Assembly: GCF_002813445.1 (NCBI RefSeq)
Contig: NZ_PHHD01000001.1
Coordinates: 3,782,001 to 3,846,000, forward strand
Direction of reading: 5' to 3'
DNA: 64,000 nucleotides
Source: Pseudomonas tolaasii NCPPB 2192
GTDB taxonomy: Bacteria > Pseudomonadota > Gammaproteobacteria > Pseudomonadales > Pseudomonadaceae
Shown: positions 1 through 9,314 of the stretch, piece after piece
Layout: each line of letters opens with the position of its first letter
Numbering within the stretch: the first letter of the stretch is position 1
The notes under the pieces: model-generated
Database searches by the model: none
Seen by the model: only the letters and a program-made list of their open reading frames with translations
What the model was told of the DNA's origin: nothing
Position numbers and translations under genes: made by a program

Positions 1-1
1 G

Positions 2-2464
2 GTCACGGTCATCACGGCTGACGAAGTCACCCGCCGTGGTTACAAGAACGTCTACGACGCCATTGCTTCGCAAACCCAGAATACCGGCATGACCCAGGGC
101 GAAGACTACGGCAACACGTTCCAGCCCGCCGCCAGCGCCCTCAACCTGCGCGGGTTGGGCCCCAACCACTCGCTGGTGCTGATCAATGGCCGGCGCGTGG
201 CCGACTACCCCACGGCGTACGACGGCACGGTCAATTTCACCAACCTTGCCAACATCCCGGCGGTGATGATCGAGCGCATCGAAATTCTCAGCAGCGGCGC
301 CTCGGCCGTGTACGGCTCGGATGCGATTGCCGGGGTGGTGAACATCATCCTCAAAGACAAAATCAGCGGCGTGGATGTCAACCTGCGCGGTGGCGAAGCC
401 CAGCGCGGCGGCGGTGATAACCAGCGCCTGCAAATCAGCGGTGGTGATACCTGGGGCGATTTTGACGGGGTATTCGGCCTGGAGCTGACCCAGCGCCAGC
501 CGATCTGGGGCAATCAGCGCGGCTTCATGAGCGACGGCCCGGCGAAGGATGTGGGCTACCGCCGCAACCTCGACAGCGGCGCTTACCTCGGCCCCGGTTG
601 CGGTGCCTACGGCGGTATCTACAACGGCAAGCTTGGCGGCAGCGGCAACCGTTGCACCACCAACCAGTACTACAACGATTACTGGACCTTGCAGGCGCAG
701 AAGGAAAACTACGACGGCTATACCCGGGGCACCTGGCACTTCAGCGACACCGGCAAAGTGTTCGCCGACCTGATGTTTGGCTTTGATCACACCCAGAACA
801 ATACACGCGGGCCGAGCTTCACCTCGCCCGACTTCATCAACCGGAACACCGGCAACCTGGAGCGCTGGTCGCGCAACTTTGCCAGCGAGGAAATCGGCGG
901 CAAAACCAGCAACAACAGCCAATGGCGCGAAGTGTCCTGGACCGGCACCCTGGGCCTGGAAGACAAGTTCAACAACAGCGACTGGGGGTATCAAATTGCG
1001 GCCAACCGCTCCGAGTACACCAGCGATCGCACCACACGCTACACACCCTTGAGCGGCATCCGGGATTACTTCCTCGGGCCGCAACTCGGCACGCAGGATG
1101 GTCATCCGGTCTTCGCCCCGGACCCTTCGCGTCTGGATCAGCCGTTGACCCCGGAGCAGTGGGACCAGTTTCGCGGCAGCCTGGTGCAGAAGAGTAAATC
1201 GGTCTCGCAAACCTTCAGCGCCAACATCAATGGCGACCTGTTCGAGCTGCCGGCGGGCCCGGTGGGCTTTGCCGGTGTGACGGAAGTGGGGCGTCAGTCC
1301 TACAGCGTTCACGTCGATGACCAGCTCAATGACGGCACGTTTTACAACACCACGCCCGCCTCCAATTCGGGGGGGGCGCGTGACCGCTATGCAGCCGGTG
1401 GCGAGCTGAGCATTCCGCTGACCGATACCTTGCTGGCATCGGCTGCGGGGCGTTGGGACCAGTACAAATTCAGTGGCCGCACCGAGCAACAAAAAACCTA
1501 CAACCTGGGCCTGGAATGGCGCCCGGTCACCAGCCTGCTGCTGCGTGGCAGCTACGGCACCAGCTTTCGCGCCCCCGACCTCAACTATCTCTACCAGGCG
1601 GCTACCAACGGCTACACGCCTGACCAGATCGACTATTACGGTTGCAGCAAAGGCGTAGAAGGGGCGTGTGACCGAGGCCGGGTGGATTACACCCAGACCG
1701 GCAATTCGGACCTCGCCTCCGAGCGTGGCAAGTCCTGGACGTACGGGTTTGTCTGGTCGCCGTCCCATCAGTTCGATTTCTCCGCCGACTTCTGGCGCGT
1801 TGAAATCAAGGACCTGTTGACCACCGTCGACATCAACCGCTTGCTGCAACAGGAAAACCAGTGCCGCAACGGCCAGCTCGACGCGACCACCTGCGCCGAC
1901 GTGTTGGCGCGCATTCAGCGTAACGCCAGCACCGCGGCAGTCGACCCGAACGTGCTGCAACGCGTGCAGGTCAACGCGATCAACGCTGCCAGCGAACGGG
2001 TCAGCGGCCTGGACCTCAAGAGCAATATCCGTTGGGGTGCAGGCCAGTACGGTGCGTTCAGTTCGGCGATTGGCTACAGCCTGGTGCTGTCCCACTACCT
2101 CAAGGAATCGGATGACGCGCAAACCCAGAACCTGCGCTCCAGCACGGATAATCACGACTGGCGCAGCAAGGTCAACGCCAGCCTGACCTGGGACTACCAG
2201 CACCTCTCCGCCACGCTCACCGGCATCCGCTACGGCAGCGTGACCAATGGCGCCGGCGACGGTCGCCTGTCGCCCTGGACCACCTTTAATGCCAGTGCCC
2301 GCTACCAGGTGAACGAGCAAGCCAGTGTGGGCCTGACCGTCAACAACCTGCTCAATCAGGTCAAGCACGATGACTCCGCCGGCTGGCCGTACTACCCCAG
2401 CGGCAACTATGACCCCTATGGCCGTCAGGTCTGGCTGGACGTGAGTTACCACTTCGGCAAGTAG
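2..2464 (+). CDS. TonB-dependent outer-membrane receptor, 5' end outside window
   Basis: The reading frame is open from base 2, so the N-terminus (signal peptide, TonB box) lies outside the window. The visible protein starts inside the plug domain (VTVITADEV...), followed by the typical LRGLGPNHSLVLINGRR and GASAVYGSDAIAGVVNII plug motifs. The rest is a long beta-barrel with many aromatic and Gly-rich strands, ending in an outer-membrane-type strand (LDVSYHFGK). Such receptors take up siderophores, vitamins, peptides or glycans using TonB energy. The substrate cannot be read from sequence. It is followed 104 bases later by a second receptor with the same plug motifs and then by a peptide ABC importer, which suggests a peptide-like substrate by context only. 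Confidence 0.93.
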   Translation, partial: VTVITADEVTRRGYKNVYDAIASQTQNTGMTQGEDYGNTFQPAASALNLRGLGPNHSLVLINGRRVADYPTAYDGTVNFTNLANIPAVMIERIEILSSGASAVYGSDAIAGVVNIILKDKISGVDVNLRGGEAQRGGGDNQRLQISGGDTWGDFDGVFGLELTQRQPIWGNQRGFMSDGPAKDVGYRRNLDSGAYLGPGCGAYGGIYNGKLGGSGNRCTTNQYYNDYWTLQAQKENYDGYTRGTWHFSDTGKVFADLMFGFDHTQNNTRGPSFTSPDFINRNTGNLERWSRNFASEEIGGKTSNNSQWREVSWTGTLGLEDKFNNSDWGYQIAANRSEYTSDRTTRYTPLSGIRDYFLGPQLGTQDGHPVFAPDPSRLDQPLTPEQWDQFRGSLVQKSKSVSQTFSANINGDLFELPAGPVGFAGVTEVGRQSYSVHVDDQLNDGTFYNTTPASNSGGARDRYAAGGELSIPLTDTLLASAAGRWDQYKFSGRTEQQKTYNLGLEWRPVTSLLLRGSYGTSFRAPDLNYLYQAATNGYTPDQIDYYGCSKGVEGACDRGRVDYTQTGNSDLASERGKSWTYGFVWSPSHQFDFSADFWRVEIKDLLTTVDINRLLQQENQCRNGQLDATTCADVLARIQRNASTAAVDPNVLQRVQVNAINAASERVSGLDLKSNIRWGAGQYGAFSSAIGYSLVLSHYLKESDDAQTQNLRSSTDNHDWRSKVNASLTWDYQHLSATLTGIRYGSVTNGAGDGRLSPWTTFNASARYQVNEQASVGLTVNNLLNQVKHDDSAGWPYYPSGNYDPYGRQVWLDVSYHFGK

Positions 2465-2568
2465 CGCATAAGCACATGCGATTACGGTCTAATCGGTGCT
2501 CTATAAAAAACCTGGCGTCGACACACAACCCTGCATACCCCCATAACGGACAGGGAGCCGTCGACGCC

Positions 2569-5226
2569 ATGCTTGATCCCAAACACATCGGTTTTTTACT
2601 GACACTCGCTGCCACGGCGGCCTCCGGCAGTGCCCTGGCCGCAGACGCCGAGGGTGTTGAAAGCCCCTCGGTGATTCCGCAACTGCAACGCATCGAAGTC
2701 ACCGGCAGCGCGATTCGCCGGGTCGATGCGGAGACGGCGGTGCCGGTCACCATTTTGCGCACCGAAGAGCTGAAGAAGCAGGGCGTCACCACCACCGAGC
2801 AGTTGGTCAACCGCATCGCGGCCAACCAGTCCTCGGTGGGCGCCGGCCGCTCGATCGGCTCCAGCAGCGGCGGGGCGTCTTTTGCTGATTTGCGCGGCAT
2901 CGGCCCCAACAAAACCCTGGTGTTGCTCAACGGCCGACGCCTGAGCAACAACGCGACCAATGCCATCAACGCCTCGGGCGTCGACCTCAATACCCTCCCG
3001 TTCGCCGCCATCGACCGCGTGGAAGTCCTGCGTGATGGCGCGTCGGCGCTGTACGGCACCGACGCCATTGGCGGCGTGATCAACTTCATCACCAAAAAGA
3101 GCGTCACCGACGGTCAACTGACCCTGGGCGGCAGCACGCCGACCCGTTCCGGTGGCGGCGAGACAAACAACTTCAGTGGCAGCTGGGGCTTTGGCGACCT
3201 GGAAGACGACCGCTTCAACGTGTTCGGCGTGGTCAGCCACGACAAACAGCAGAGCCTGAAGGCCAAAGACCGCGATTTCACCTACAACTACCAGCCGGGT
3301 CGCGGCCTGGACTACTCCTCGGGCGTGGCTTCGCCGGCCAACTACAGCCAGGGCTCGAATGCCAGTAACCCGCTGGCGGCGTCAGGCTGCAATGCGCCGG
3401 GGCTGATCGCGCGCAGCGGCATCTGCAGGCAATCGCTGTGGAGTTACCTGGACCTGGTGCCGGAGACGGAAAAGACCTCGTTCTTCGGCAAGGCCAGCGC
3501 CAAGCTGGCCGATGACCACACCGCCAGCCTCGAATACTTCTGGGCGCGCAACCTCAACCGCACACAGATCGGTCCGGGCCTGTTGCAAGGCCTGCAAGTG
3601 CAGCCCGGTACGCCGTATTTTCCCGGCAACGGCATCACGCCAGGGCCGACCACTTTTGCCCTGGACCCGACCCAACCGGTCGATGCGAACTGGCGCGAAA
3701 GTGAGGTGGGGCCACGCAAGCATGAGGACGACAACGTCAGCCAGCGCCTGCTGCTGACCTTTGAAGGCACGCTGGCAGGCTGGGACTACAACGTCGGCGC
3801 AGCCTACAACCAGAACAAGGTCACCAATTCGATTCTCAGCGGTTATGTGGACGACCGCGCGGTTACCACCGGCATCAACACAGGTGTGATCAACCCATTC
3901 GGCCCGCAGTCGGCCGCCGGTGCCGCGCTGCTCGGCGCCAACGCGGTGGACGGCGACTACGCCACCGCCATCGGCCGCGTCAAAAGCATCGATGGGCGCA
4001 TCAGCCGCGACATCGGTGACTGGTTTGGTGCGGGCCCGTCGGCATTGGCGTTGGGCGGTGAATACCGTAAGGAAGACTTTCATCAGGACTTCGAAGACTT
4101 CGCCGCCAACGTGCAAAGCCTGGGCATTGACCCGGCCGCGAGTGTGTCGGGGGATCGTACCGTCTCGGCGCAATATGCCGAGGTGAATGTGCCGGTGCTC
4201 GACAGCCTTGAGCTTTCCGCCGCGGTGCGTCACGACAAATACAGCGATTTTGGCGACACCACCAACCCCAAGTACTCGTTCCGCTTTCAGCCGTTCCGTG
4301 AGTTGGTGGTGCGTGGCGCCTACAGCGAAGGGTTCCGCGCACCGTCGTTGTATGAGCTGTACAACCCGGCCAGCACCGGTTTCACCATCGCCAACTATAA
4401 CGACCCGCGTCTGTGTGCCGGGGGCTCGCCGAGCAACGGCGGCCTGGCCAACCGCGATTGTGCCCAGCAGTTTTTCAGCCGCACGGGCGGCAATCAGGAC
4501 TTGAGCCCCGAGACCGCGCGCAACGTGACGTTGGGCTTTGTCTACCAACCGGTCCACGACTTGTCCCTGGGCCTGGATTTCTGGTGGATCAAGATCGCCA
4601 ACCAGATCGCCGAATTCCCCGAGTCGGCCGTGTTTGAGCAGCCGGACCTGTACCCCGAGCGCATCGTGCGCAAGGCCGACGGCTCGATCGATCACATCGT
4701 CACCGGCCTGGCCAACCTGGGCAAGGTCAAGACCAATGGCGTGGACGTCAGCGCGGACTATCGCTTTCCCGAATCAAAACTGGGGCTGTTCGGCGTCAAC
4801 CTGCAGGGCACCTACGTTAATACCTACAAGTATCAGCAGCAGCTCAAGGGGCCTTTCATTGACAAGGCCGGCGACTATCGCGGTGGTGATTTCGCTTCGG
4901 CCGGCGCCGTGGCCCGCTGGCGTCACAGCCTGACCGGCAGCTGGAGCAAAGGCCCGTTAGGTGCCTCGCTGACCAACCGGTACACCAGCGGCTACAACGA
5001 CTACAACCGTGCCTATCACGACAAGGTCAGCGCCTGGAGCGTGTGGGACCTGGCCGGCACCTACACCTGGCGCGACACCGCGCAGGTCACCGTGGGTGTG
5101 CAAAACCTGTTCGACCGTGAGCCGCCATTCAGCAACCAGACGTCGACGTTCCAGAGTGGCTACGACCCGCGCTATTCCGACCCGTTCGGGCGCACGTTGT
5201 ATAGCCGGGTTTCCTACAACTTTTAA
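2569..5226 (+). CDS. TonB-dependent outer-membrane receptor
   Basis: This is a full-length receptor of about 885 residues. I chose ATG 2569 over the longer frame from 2476 because a CAGGGAG ribosome-binding site precedes it and it opens a clean signal peptide (hydrophobic run, then SGSALA before ADAEG). The plug domain follows (ITRIDAET-like VTGSAIRRVDAETAVPVTIL region, LRGIGPNKTLVLLNGRR, GASALYGTDAIGGVINFITKK). The barrel ends in the classic C-terminal Phe (SRVSYNF). The plug shares its motif layout with the receptor just upstream, so the two look like tandem paralogs. The next genes encode a peptide ABC importer, separated only by a REP pair. Substrate unknown. Confidence 0.93.
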   Translation: MLDPKHIGFLLTLAATAASGSALAADAEGVESPSVIPQLQRIEVTGSAIRRVDAETAVPVTILRTEELKKQGVTTTEQLVNRIAANQSSVGAGRSIGSSSGGASFADLRGIGPNKTLVLLNGRRLSNNATNAINASGVDLNTLPFAAIDRVEVLRDGASALYGTDAIGGVINFITKKSVTDGQLTLGGSTPTRSGGGETNNFSGSWGFGDLEDDRFNVFGVVSHDKQQSLKAKDRDFTYNYQPGRGLDYSSGVASPANYSQGSNASNPLAASGCNAPGLIARSGICRQSLWSYLDLVPETEKTSFFGKASAKLADDHTASLEYFWARNLNRTQIGPGLLQGLQVQPGTPYFPGNGITPGPTTFALDPTQPVDANWRESEVGPRKHEDDNVSQRLLLTFEGTLAGWDYNVGAAYNQNKVTNSILSGYVDDRAVTTGINTGVINPFGPQSAAGAALLGANAVDGDYATAIGRVKSIDGRISRDIGDWFGAGPSALALGGEYRKEDFHQDFEDFAANVQSLGIDPAASVSGDRTVSAQYAEVNVPVLDSLELSAAVRHDKYSDFGDTTNPKYSFRFQPFRELVVRGAYSEGFRAPSLYELYNPASTGFTIANYNDPRLCAGGSPSNGGLANRDCAQQFFSRTGGNQDLSPETARNVTLGFVYQPVHDLSLGLDFWWIKIANQIAEFPESAVFEQPDLYPERIVRKADGSIDHIVTGLANLGKVKTNGVDVSADYRFPESKLGLFGVNLQGTYVNTYKYQQQLKGPFIDKAGDYRGGDFASAGAVARWRHSLTGSWSKGPLGASLTNRYTSGYNDYNRAYHDKVSAWSVWDLAGTYTWRDTAQVTVGVQNLFDREPPFSNQTSTFQSGYDPRYSDPFGRTLYSRVSYNF

Positions 5227-5244
5227 GCGTGGAACACGATCTGT

Positions 5245-5331
5245 GTGGGAGCTGACTTGCCTGCGATGCGGCCGTGTCAGTCAACTATTCGCTAGCTGAT
5301 GTACCGCTATCGCAGGCAAGCCAGCTCCCAC
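5245..5331. repeat. REP pair (REPIN-like)
   Basis: Two inverted copies of the repeat core (GTGGGAGCTGACTTGCCTGCGAT and its reverse complement ending at 5331) flank a short loop. It lies between the second TonB receptor and the yejA-like gene and may act as a transcript-stabilising or attenuating hairpin. Confidence 0.85.
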
Positions 5332-5365
5332 ATTGCCCTTCAGTGTTTTCAACAAAGGAGTCACC

Positions 5366-7225
5366 GTGGTGATCCTGTTTCGTTCGATGCTGGGGGCGCT
5401 GTTGCTTGGCCTCTGGGCCCCGTCACTGCTTGCTCAACCGACCCACGCCTTGACGGTTTACGGCGAAGCGCCCAAGTACGCGCCAGGTTTCAAACACCTG
5501 GACTACGTCAACCCGAACGCTCCCAAGGGCGGTACGTTTCGCCGCTCGTCCATGGAAGACGGCGCGTTCGACCACCTGATTCCGTATGTCGACAAAGGCA
5601 CCGGCATCACCCAGATCCAGGGCTGGCTGTACAGCCCGCTGGCGTATCGCTCCAAGGATGAGCCTTACACGGTGTATGGCCTGGTGGCGCAGCGCATGGA
5701 GTTGGCCGACGACCATTCATGGCTGCGTTTTTACCTGAACCCCAAGGCACGCTTTGCCGATGGCACGCCGATTACCGCGCAAGACGTCGCCTATACCTTC
5801 AAGTTGTTCACCACCGAAGGCAGCCTGGCCTACCGCCAAACCTTTGCCGATGTCGACCAGGTACTGGTGGAGTCGCCGACCCAAGTGCGTTTTACCTTCA
5901 AAAGTACCGACAACCGCACCTTGCCGCTGGACATCGCTTCGCTGCCGGTGCTGCCGGAACATTGGTGGCAGGGGCGCAACTTCGCCAATGGCGGCGGCTT
6001 TGAGCCACCGCTGGGCAGCGGACCGTATCGCATCAGTGCAGTGGACAACGGCCGCAGCGTGACCTTTGAGCGGGTCAAGGACTGGTGGGGGCAAGACTTG
6101 CCAGTGAACAAGGGCCAATACAACTTCGACACGCTGCGCCTGGAGTTTTTCGCAGACACCGACGTGTCGCGTCAGATCCTGCAAGCCCAGGGCTATGACT
6201 TCAATCGCGAATTTTCCGCCACTCGTTACGCGGTGGGTTATGACGGCGAGGCCCTGCGCGACGGTCGCCTGCAACGTGAACAGCTGGCGCCGAATGCCGT
6301 GCAGGGCACTCAGGGGTTTGTGTTCAACCTGCAAAAACCGCCGTTCCAGGACCGCCGCGTGCGCGAGGCGTTGAGCTTGCTGTGGGATTTCGATTGGAGC
6401 AACCGCCAGATGATGCACAGCATGTACTTGCGCCAGCGCAGCTTCTTTTCTCGCAGTGCATTGGCGGCCACCCAACTGCCGGATGCCGGGGAGCTGGCGA
6501 TTCTGGAGCCCTGGCGCGGGCAAATCCCGGATGAGGTGTTCACTCAGGTGTACCAGCCACCGCACACCGACGGCAGCGGGCGCGTACGCCCACAGCAGGC
6601 GCAAGCCTTGAAGTTGTTGGCGCAGGCGGGCTGGACGCCGCGCGGTGATCAACTGGTGAACGCCGAGGGCACGCCGTTGCAGTTCACCTTTCTCAATAGC
6701 CAGAAAGGCTTCGAACGCTTGCTGCTGCCGTATAAACGTAACCTGGCGCAGATCGGCATCGGCTTCACCATCCGCATGATCGATTCCGCCCAGTACGCCA
6801 ACCGCGTGCGGGCGCGGGACTACGACATGATCGTCACCGGCTACCCGGTCAGCCCTTCACCGGGGGGCGAACTGGCCAATTACTTCGGCTCCGAGAGTGC
6901 CGACGACCCCGGCTCGAACAACTACATGGCGCTGCGCAACCCGGCGGTGGACGCCTTGATCGACGGCCTGGTACGCGCCAACGACCGCCCGACCATGGTG
7001 CGTTACGCCCACGCGCTGGACCGTGTGTTGCAGTGGGGCTTCTACTGGATTCCCAACTACTACCCGCCGGGTTCGTCCTCGCTGTGGTGGAACCGTTTTG
7101 GCCGCCCGGGCACAGCGCCGCTGAACGACGTGGGCATCGACACCTGGTGGGAAGTCAGCCCGACGCCGCTGACCACCGCGCAAATGCGCCAACTCAATGA
7201 AGGAGCCCAACATGCTGGCCTATAG
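5366..7225 (+). CDS. yejA: Peptide ABC transporter, periplasmic substrate-binding protein (YejA type)
   Basis: This is a family 5 extracellular solute-binding protein of about 619 residues. GTG 5366 or GTG 5369 is the likely start: AAAGGAG lies 5-8 bases upstream, and the longer frame would begin with TTG 5333 inside a REP. A signal peptide (hydrophobic LGALLLGLWAPSLLA, then QPTHA) directs it to the periplasm. The mature start (LTVYGEAPKYAPGFKHLDYVNPNAPKGG) is characteristic of YejA/microcin C-type binding proteins. It should deliver oligopeptides to the permeases encoded next. Its stop overlaps the yejB start by 14 bases, indicating a tight operon. Specificity is inferred. Confidence 0.9.
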   Translation: MVILFRSMLGALLLGLWAPSLLAQPTHALTVYGEAPKYAPGFKHLDYVNPNAPKGGTFRRSSMEDGAFDHLIPYVDKGTGITQIQGWLYSPLAYRSKDEPYTVYGLVAQRMELADDHSWLRFYLNPKARFADGTPITAQDVAYTFKLFTTEGSLAYRQTFADVDQVLVESPTQVRFTFKSTDNRTLPLDIASLPVLPEHWWQGRNFANGGGFEPPLGSGPYRISAVDNGRSVTFERVKDWWGQDLPVNKGQYNFDTLRLEFFADTDVSRQILQAQGYDFNREFSATRYAVGYDGEALRDGRLQREQLAPNAVQGTQGFVFNLQKPPFQDRRVREALSLLWDFDWSNRQMMHSMYLRQRSFFSRSALAATQLPDAGELAILEPWRGQIPDEVFTQVYQPPHTDGSGRVRPQQAQALKLLAQAGWTPRGDQLVNAEGTPLQFTFLNSQKGFERLLLPYKRNLAQIGIGFTIRMIDSAQYANRVRARDYDMIVTGYPVSPSPGGELANYFGSESADDPGSNNYMALRNPAVDALIDGLVRANDRPTMVRYAHALDRVLQWGFYWIPNYYPPGSSSLWWNRFGRPGTAPLNDVGIDTWWEVSPTPLTTAQMRQLNEGAQHAGL

Positions 7226-8276
7226 CGCGCGCCGTCTATTGCTGATCGTGCCGACCTTGTTGTGCATCTTGCTGGTCAATTTTTTCATTGTGCAGGCGGC
7301 GCCCGGCGGCCCCGTGGAGCAAGCCATCGCGCGGCTGCAGGGCATCGGCAGCCAGGCGTCGGTGGCGGGCACGCGCGTGGAAAGTGGCAACAGTGAATCG
7401 CGCACCACCCGTGGCCTGGACCCGCAACTGGTGGCGGACATCGAACGCCAATACGGCTTCGACAAACCCCTCGGCGCGCGCCTGTGGCTGATGCTCGGCA
7501 GCTACGCGCGGCTGGACTTCGGTGACAGCTTCTTTCGCGGTGCCAAAGTCACCGACTTGATCCTGCAAAAGCTGCCGGTGACCTTGTCGCTGGGCTTCTG
7601 GGCCACGCTGATCAGTTACCTGGTGTCGATCCCGCTGGGTATCCGCAAGGCCGTGCGCCATGGCAGCCGCTTTGATGTGTGGAGCAGTGCGGCGGTGATC
7701 ATCGGGCATGCCATGCCGGCGTTTCTGTTCGCGTTGCTGCTGATCGTGGTATTTGGCGGGGGCAGCCTGTTGAACTGGTTTCCGGTGCGCGGGCTGGTCT
7801 CGGAAAACTTCGCCGACCTGTCGTGGGCGGGCAAAATCGTCGACTACTTCTGGCACCTGGTGTTGCCGGTGTCGGCCCTGGTGATCGGTGGCTTTGCCAC
7901 GCTGACCATCCTCACCAAAAACAGCTTTCTGGACGAGATCAGCCGCCAGTACGTGGTTACCGCGCGGGCCAAGGGGTTCAGCGAAAGGCAGGTGCTTTAC
8001 AAGCATGTGTTTCGCAACGCCATGCTGCTGATTGTGGTCGGCCTGCCCCAGGCGCTTACCGCCATGTTATTCGGCGGCTCGCTGCTGATTGAAGTGATTT
8101 TCTCCCTCGACGGCCTTGGCCGCCTGAGCTACGAAGCGGCGGTGGCGCGGGACTATCCCGTGGTGTTCGGCACGCTGTTCATCTTTACCCTGGCCGGGTT
8201 GGTCATCAAGCTGCTGGGCGATCTGTGTTACCGCGTGCTGGACCCTCGCCTGGACTTCGCCGGGAGGGCCCACTGA
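7212..8276 (+). CDS. yejB: Peptide ABC transporter permease (YejB type)
   Basis: This inner-membrane permease has about 354 residues. ATG 7212 is preceded by GGAG at the right spacing; an upstream in-frame ATG at 7197 lies before that site and is unlikely. The N-terminal membrane segment (LLLIVPTLLCILLVNFFIVQ) and several later hydrophobic helices fit the DppB/OppB family. The EAA loop (YVVTARAKGFSERQVLYKHVFRNA) that contacts the ATPase is present. The insert after the first helix (about residues 35-75) is typical of YejB. The stop codon overlaps the next start (TGATG), so the pair is translationally coupled. Confidence 0.93.
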   Translation: MLAYSARRLLLIVPTLLCILLVNFFIVQAAPGGPVEQAIARLQGIGSQASVAGTRVESGNSESRTTRGLDPQLVADIERQYGFDKPLGARLWLMLGSYARLDFGDSFFRGAKVTDLILQKLPVTLSLGFWATLISYLVSIPLGIRKAVRHGSRFDVWSSAAVIIGHAMPAFLFALLLIVVFGGGSLLNWFPVRGLVSENFADLSWAGKIVDYFWHLVLPVSALVIGGFATLTILTKNSFLDEISRQYVVTARAKGFSERQVLYKHVFRNAMLLIVVGLPQALTAMLFGGSLLIEVIFSLDGLGRLSYEAAVARDYPVVFGTLFIFTLAGLVIKLLGDLCYRVLDPRLDFAGRAH

Positions 8277-9298
8277 TGCAGGCTTTTTCTCCAATCGGCC
8301 GGCGCCGCTGGCTGCACTTCAAACGCAATCGCCGGGGCTGGTGGTCGCTGTGGGTTTTTATCGCGTTGTTCGCCGCCTGCCTGGGCGGTGAGCTGTTGGC
8401 CAATGACAAACCGCTGGTGATGGCCTGGCACGGCGCTCTGTATTTTCCGGCGTTCGAGCGCTATACCGAACAGGACTTCGGCGGCACGTTGCCGTTTCAG
8501 CCGGATTACCGTGACCCCTACGTGCGTGAACTGATCGAAGGGCAGGGCGGCTGGATGCTGTTTGCGCCCATCCCGTTCAGTTATGACACGGTCAACTATG
8601 ACCTCAAGGTGCCATCGCCCACACCGCCCAGCGCGAGCAACTGGCTCGGCACCGACGACCAGGCGCGCGACGTGCTGGCGCGGGTGATTTTCGGCGCCCG
8701 TGTGTCGCTGTTGTTTGCTTTGGCGTTGACCCTCGTCAGTGCCGTGATCGGTATCGCGGCCGGCGCGTTGCAAGGCTATTACGCCGGTTGGGTCGACCTG
8801 TTCGGGCAGCGCCTGATCGAGATTTGGTCCGGGCTGCCCGTGCTCTATCTGCTGATTATTCTGTCCGGGTTTGTGGAGCCCAATTTCTGGTGGTTGCTGG
8901 GAATCATGGCGCTGTTTTCCTGGCTGACCCTGGTTGACGTGGTGCGCGCCGAGTTCTTGCGCGGGCGCAACCTGGAGTACGTGAAGGCCGCGCGGGCGCT
9001 GGGCGTGGGGAATTTTCAGGTGATGCTGCGGCACATTCTGCCCAACGCGCTGACTGCCACTCTGACCTACCTGCCGTTCATCCTGACCGGGGCGATTTCC
9101 ACCTTGACGGCGCTGGATTTTCTCGGCTTCGGCATGCCTGCCGGCAGCGCCTCCCTGGGGGAATTGATCGGCCAGGGCAAGAACAACCTGCAAGCCCCTT
9201 GGCTGGCGCTCACCGCGTTTTTTACCTTGGCGCTGATCCTGTCCCTCTTGGTGTTTATCGGTGAAGCCTGCCGCGACGCCTTCGACCCCCGATCCTGA
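8276..9298 (+). CDS. yejE: Peptide ABC transporter permease (YejE type)
   Basis: This second permease subunit has about 340 residues. ATG 8276 overlaps the yejB stop and has a GGGAGGG site just upstream. After one N-terminal membrane helix there is a long periplasmic insert of about 100 residues with the YejE-like PLVMAWHGALYFPAF and Asp/Tyr-rich region. The transport core follows, with the motif GTDDQARDVLARVIFGARVSL and the EAA loop YVKAARALGVGNFQVMLRHILPNA. It should form the membrane channel together with YejB. Only 16 bases separate it from the ATPase gene. Confidence 0.93.
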   Translation: MQAFSPIGRRRWLHFKRNRRGWWSLWVFIALFAACLGGELLANDKPLVMAWHGALYFPAFERYTEQDFGGTLPFQPDYRDPYVRELIEGQGGWMLFAPIPFSYDTVNYDLKVPSPTPPSASNWLGTDDQARDVLARVIFGARVSLLFALALTLVSAVIGIAAGALQGYYAGWVDLFGQRLIEIWSGLPVLYLLIILSGFVEPNFWWLLGIMALFSWLTLVDVVRAEFLRGRNLEYVKAARALGVGNFQVMLRHILPNALTATLTYLPFILTGAISTLTALDFLGFGMPAGSASLGELIGQGKNNLQAPWLALTAFFTLALILSLLVFIGEACRDAFDPRS

Positions 9299-9314
9299 TA
9301 AGTGAGCCTGTGCC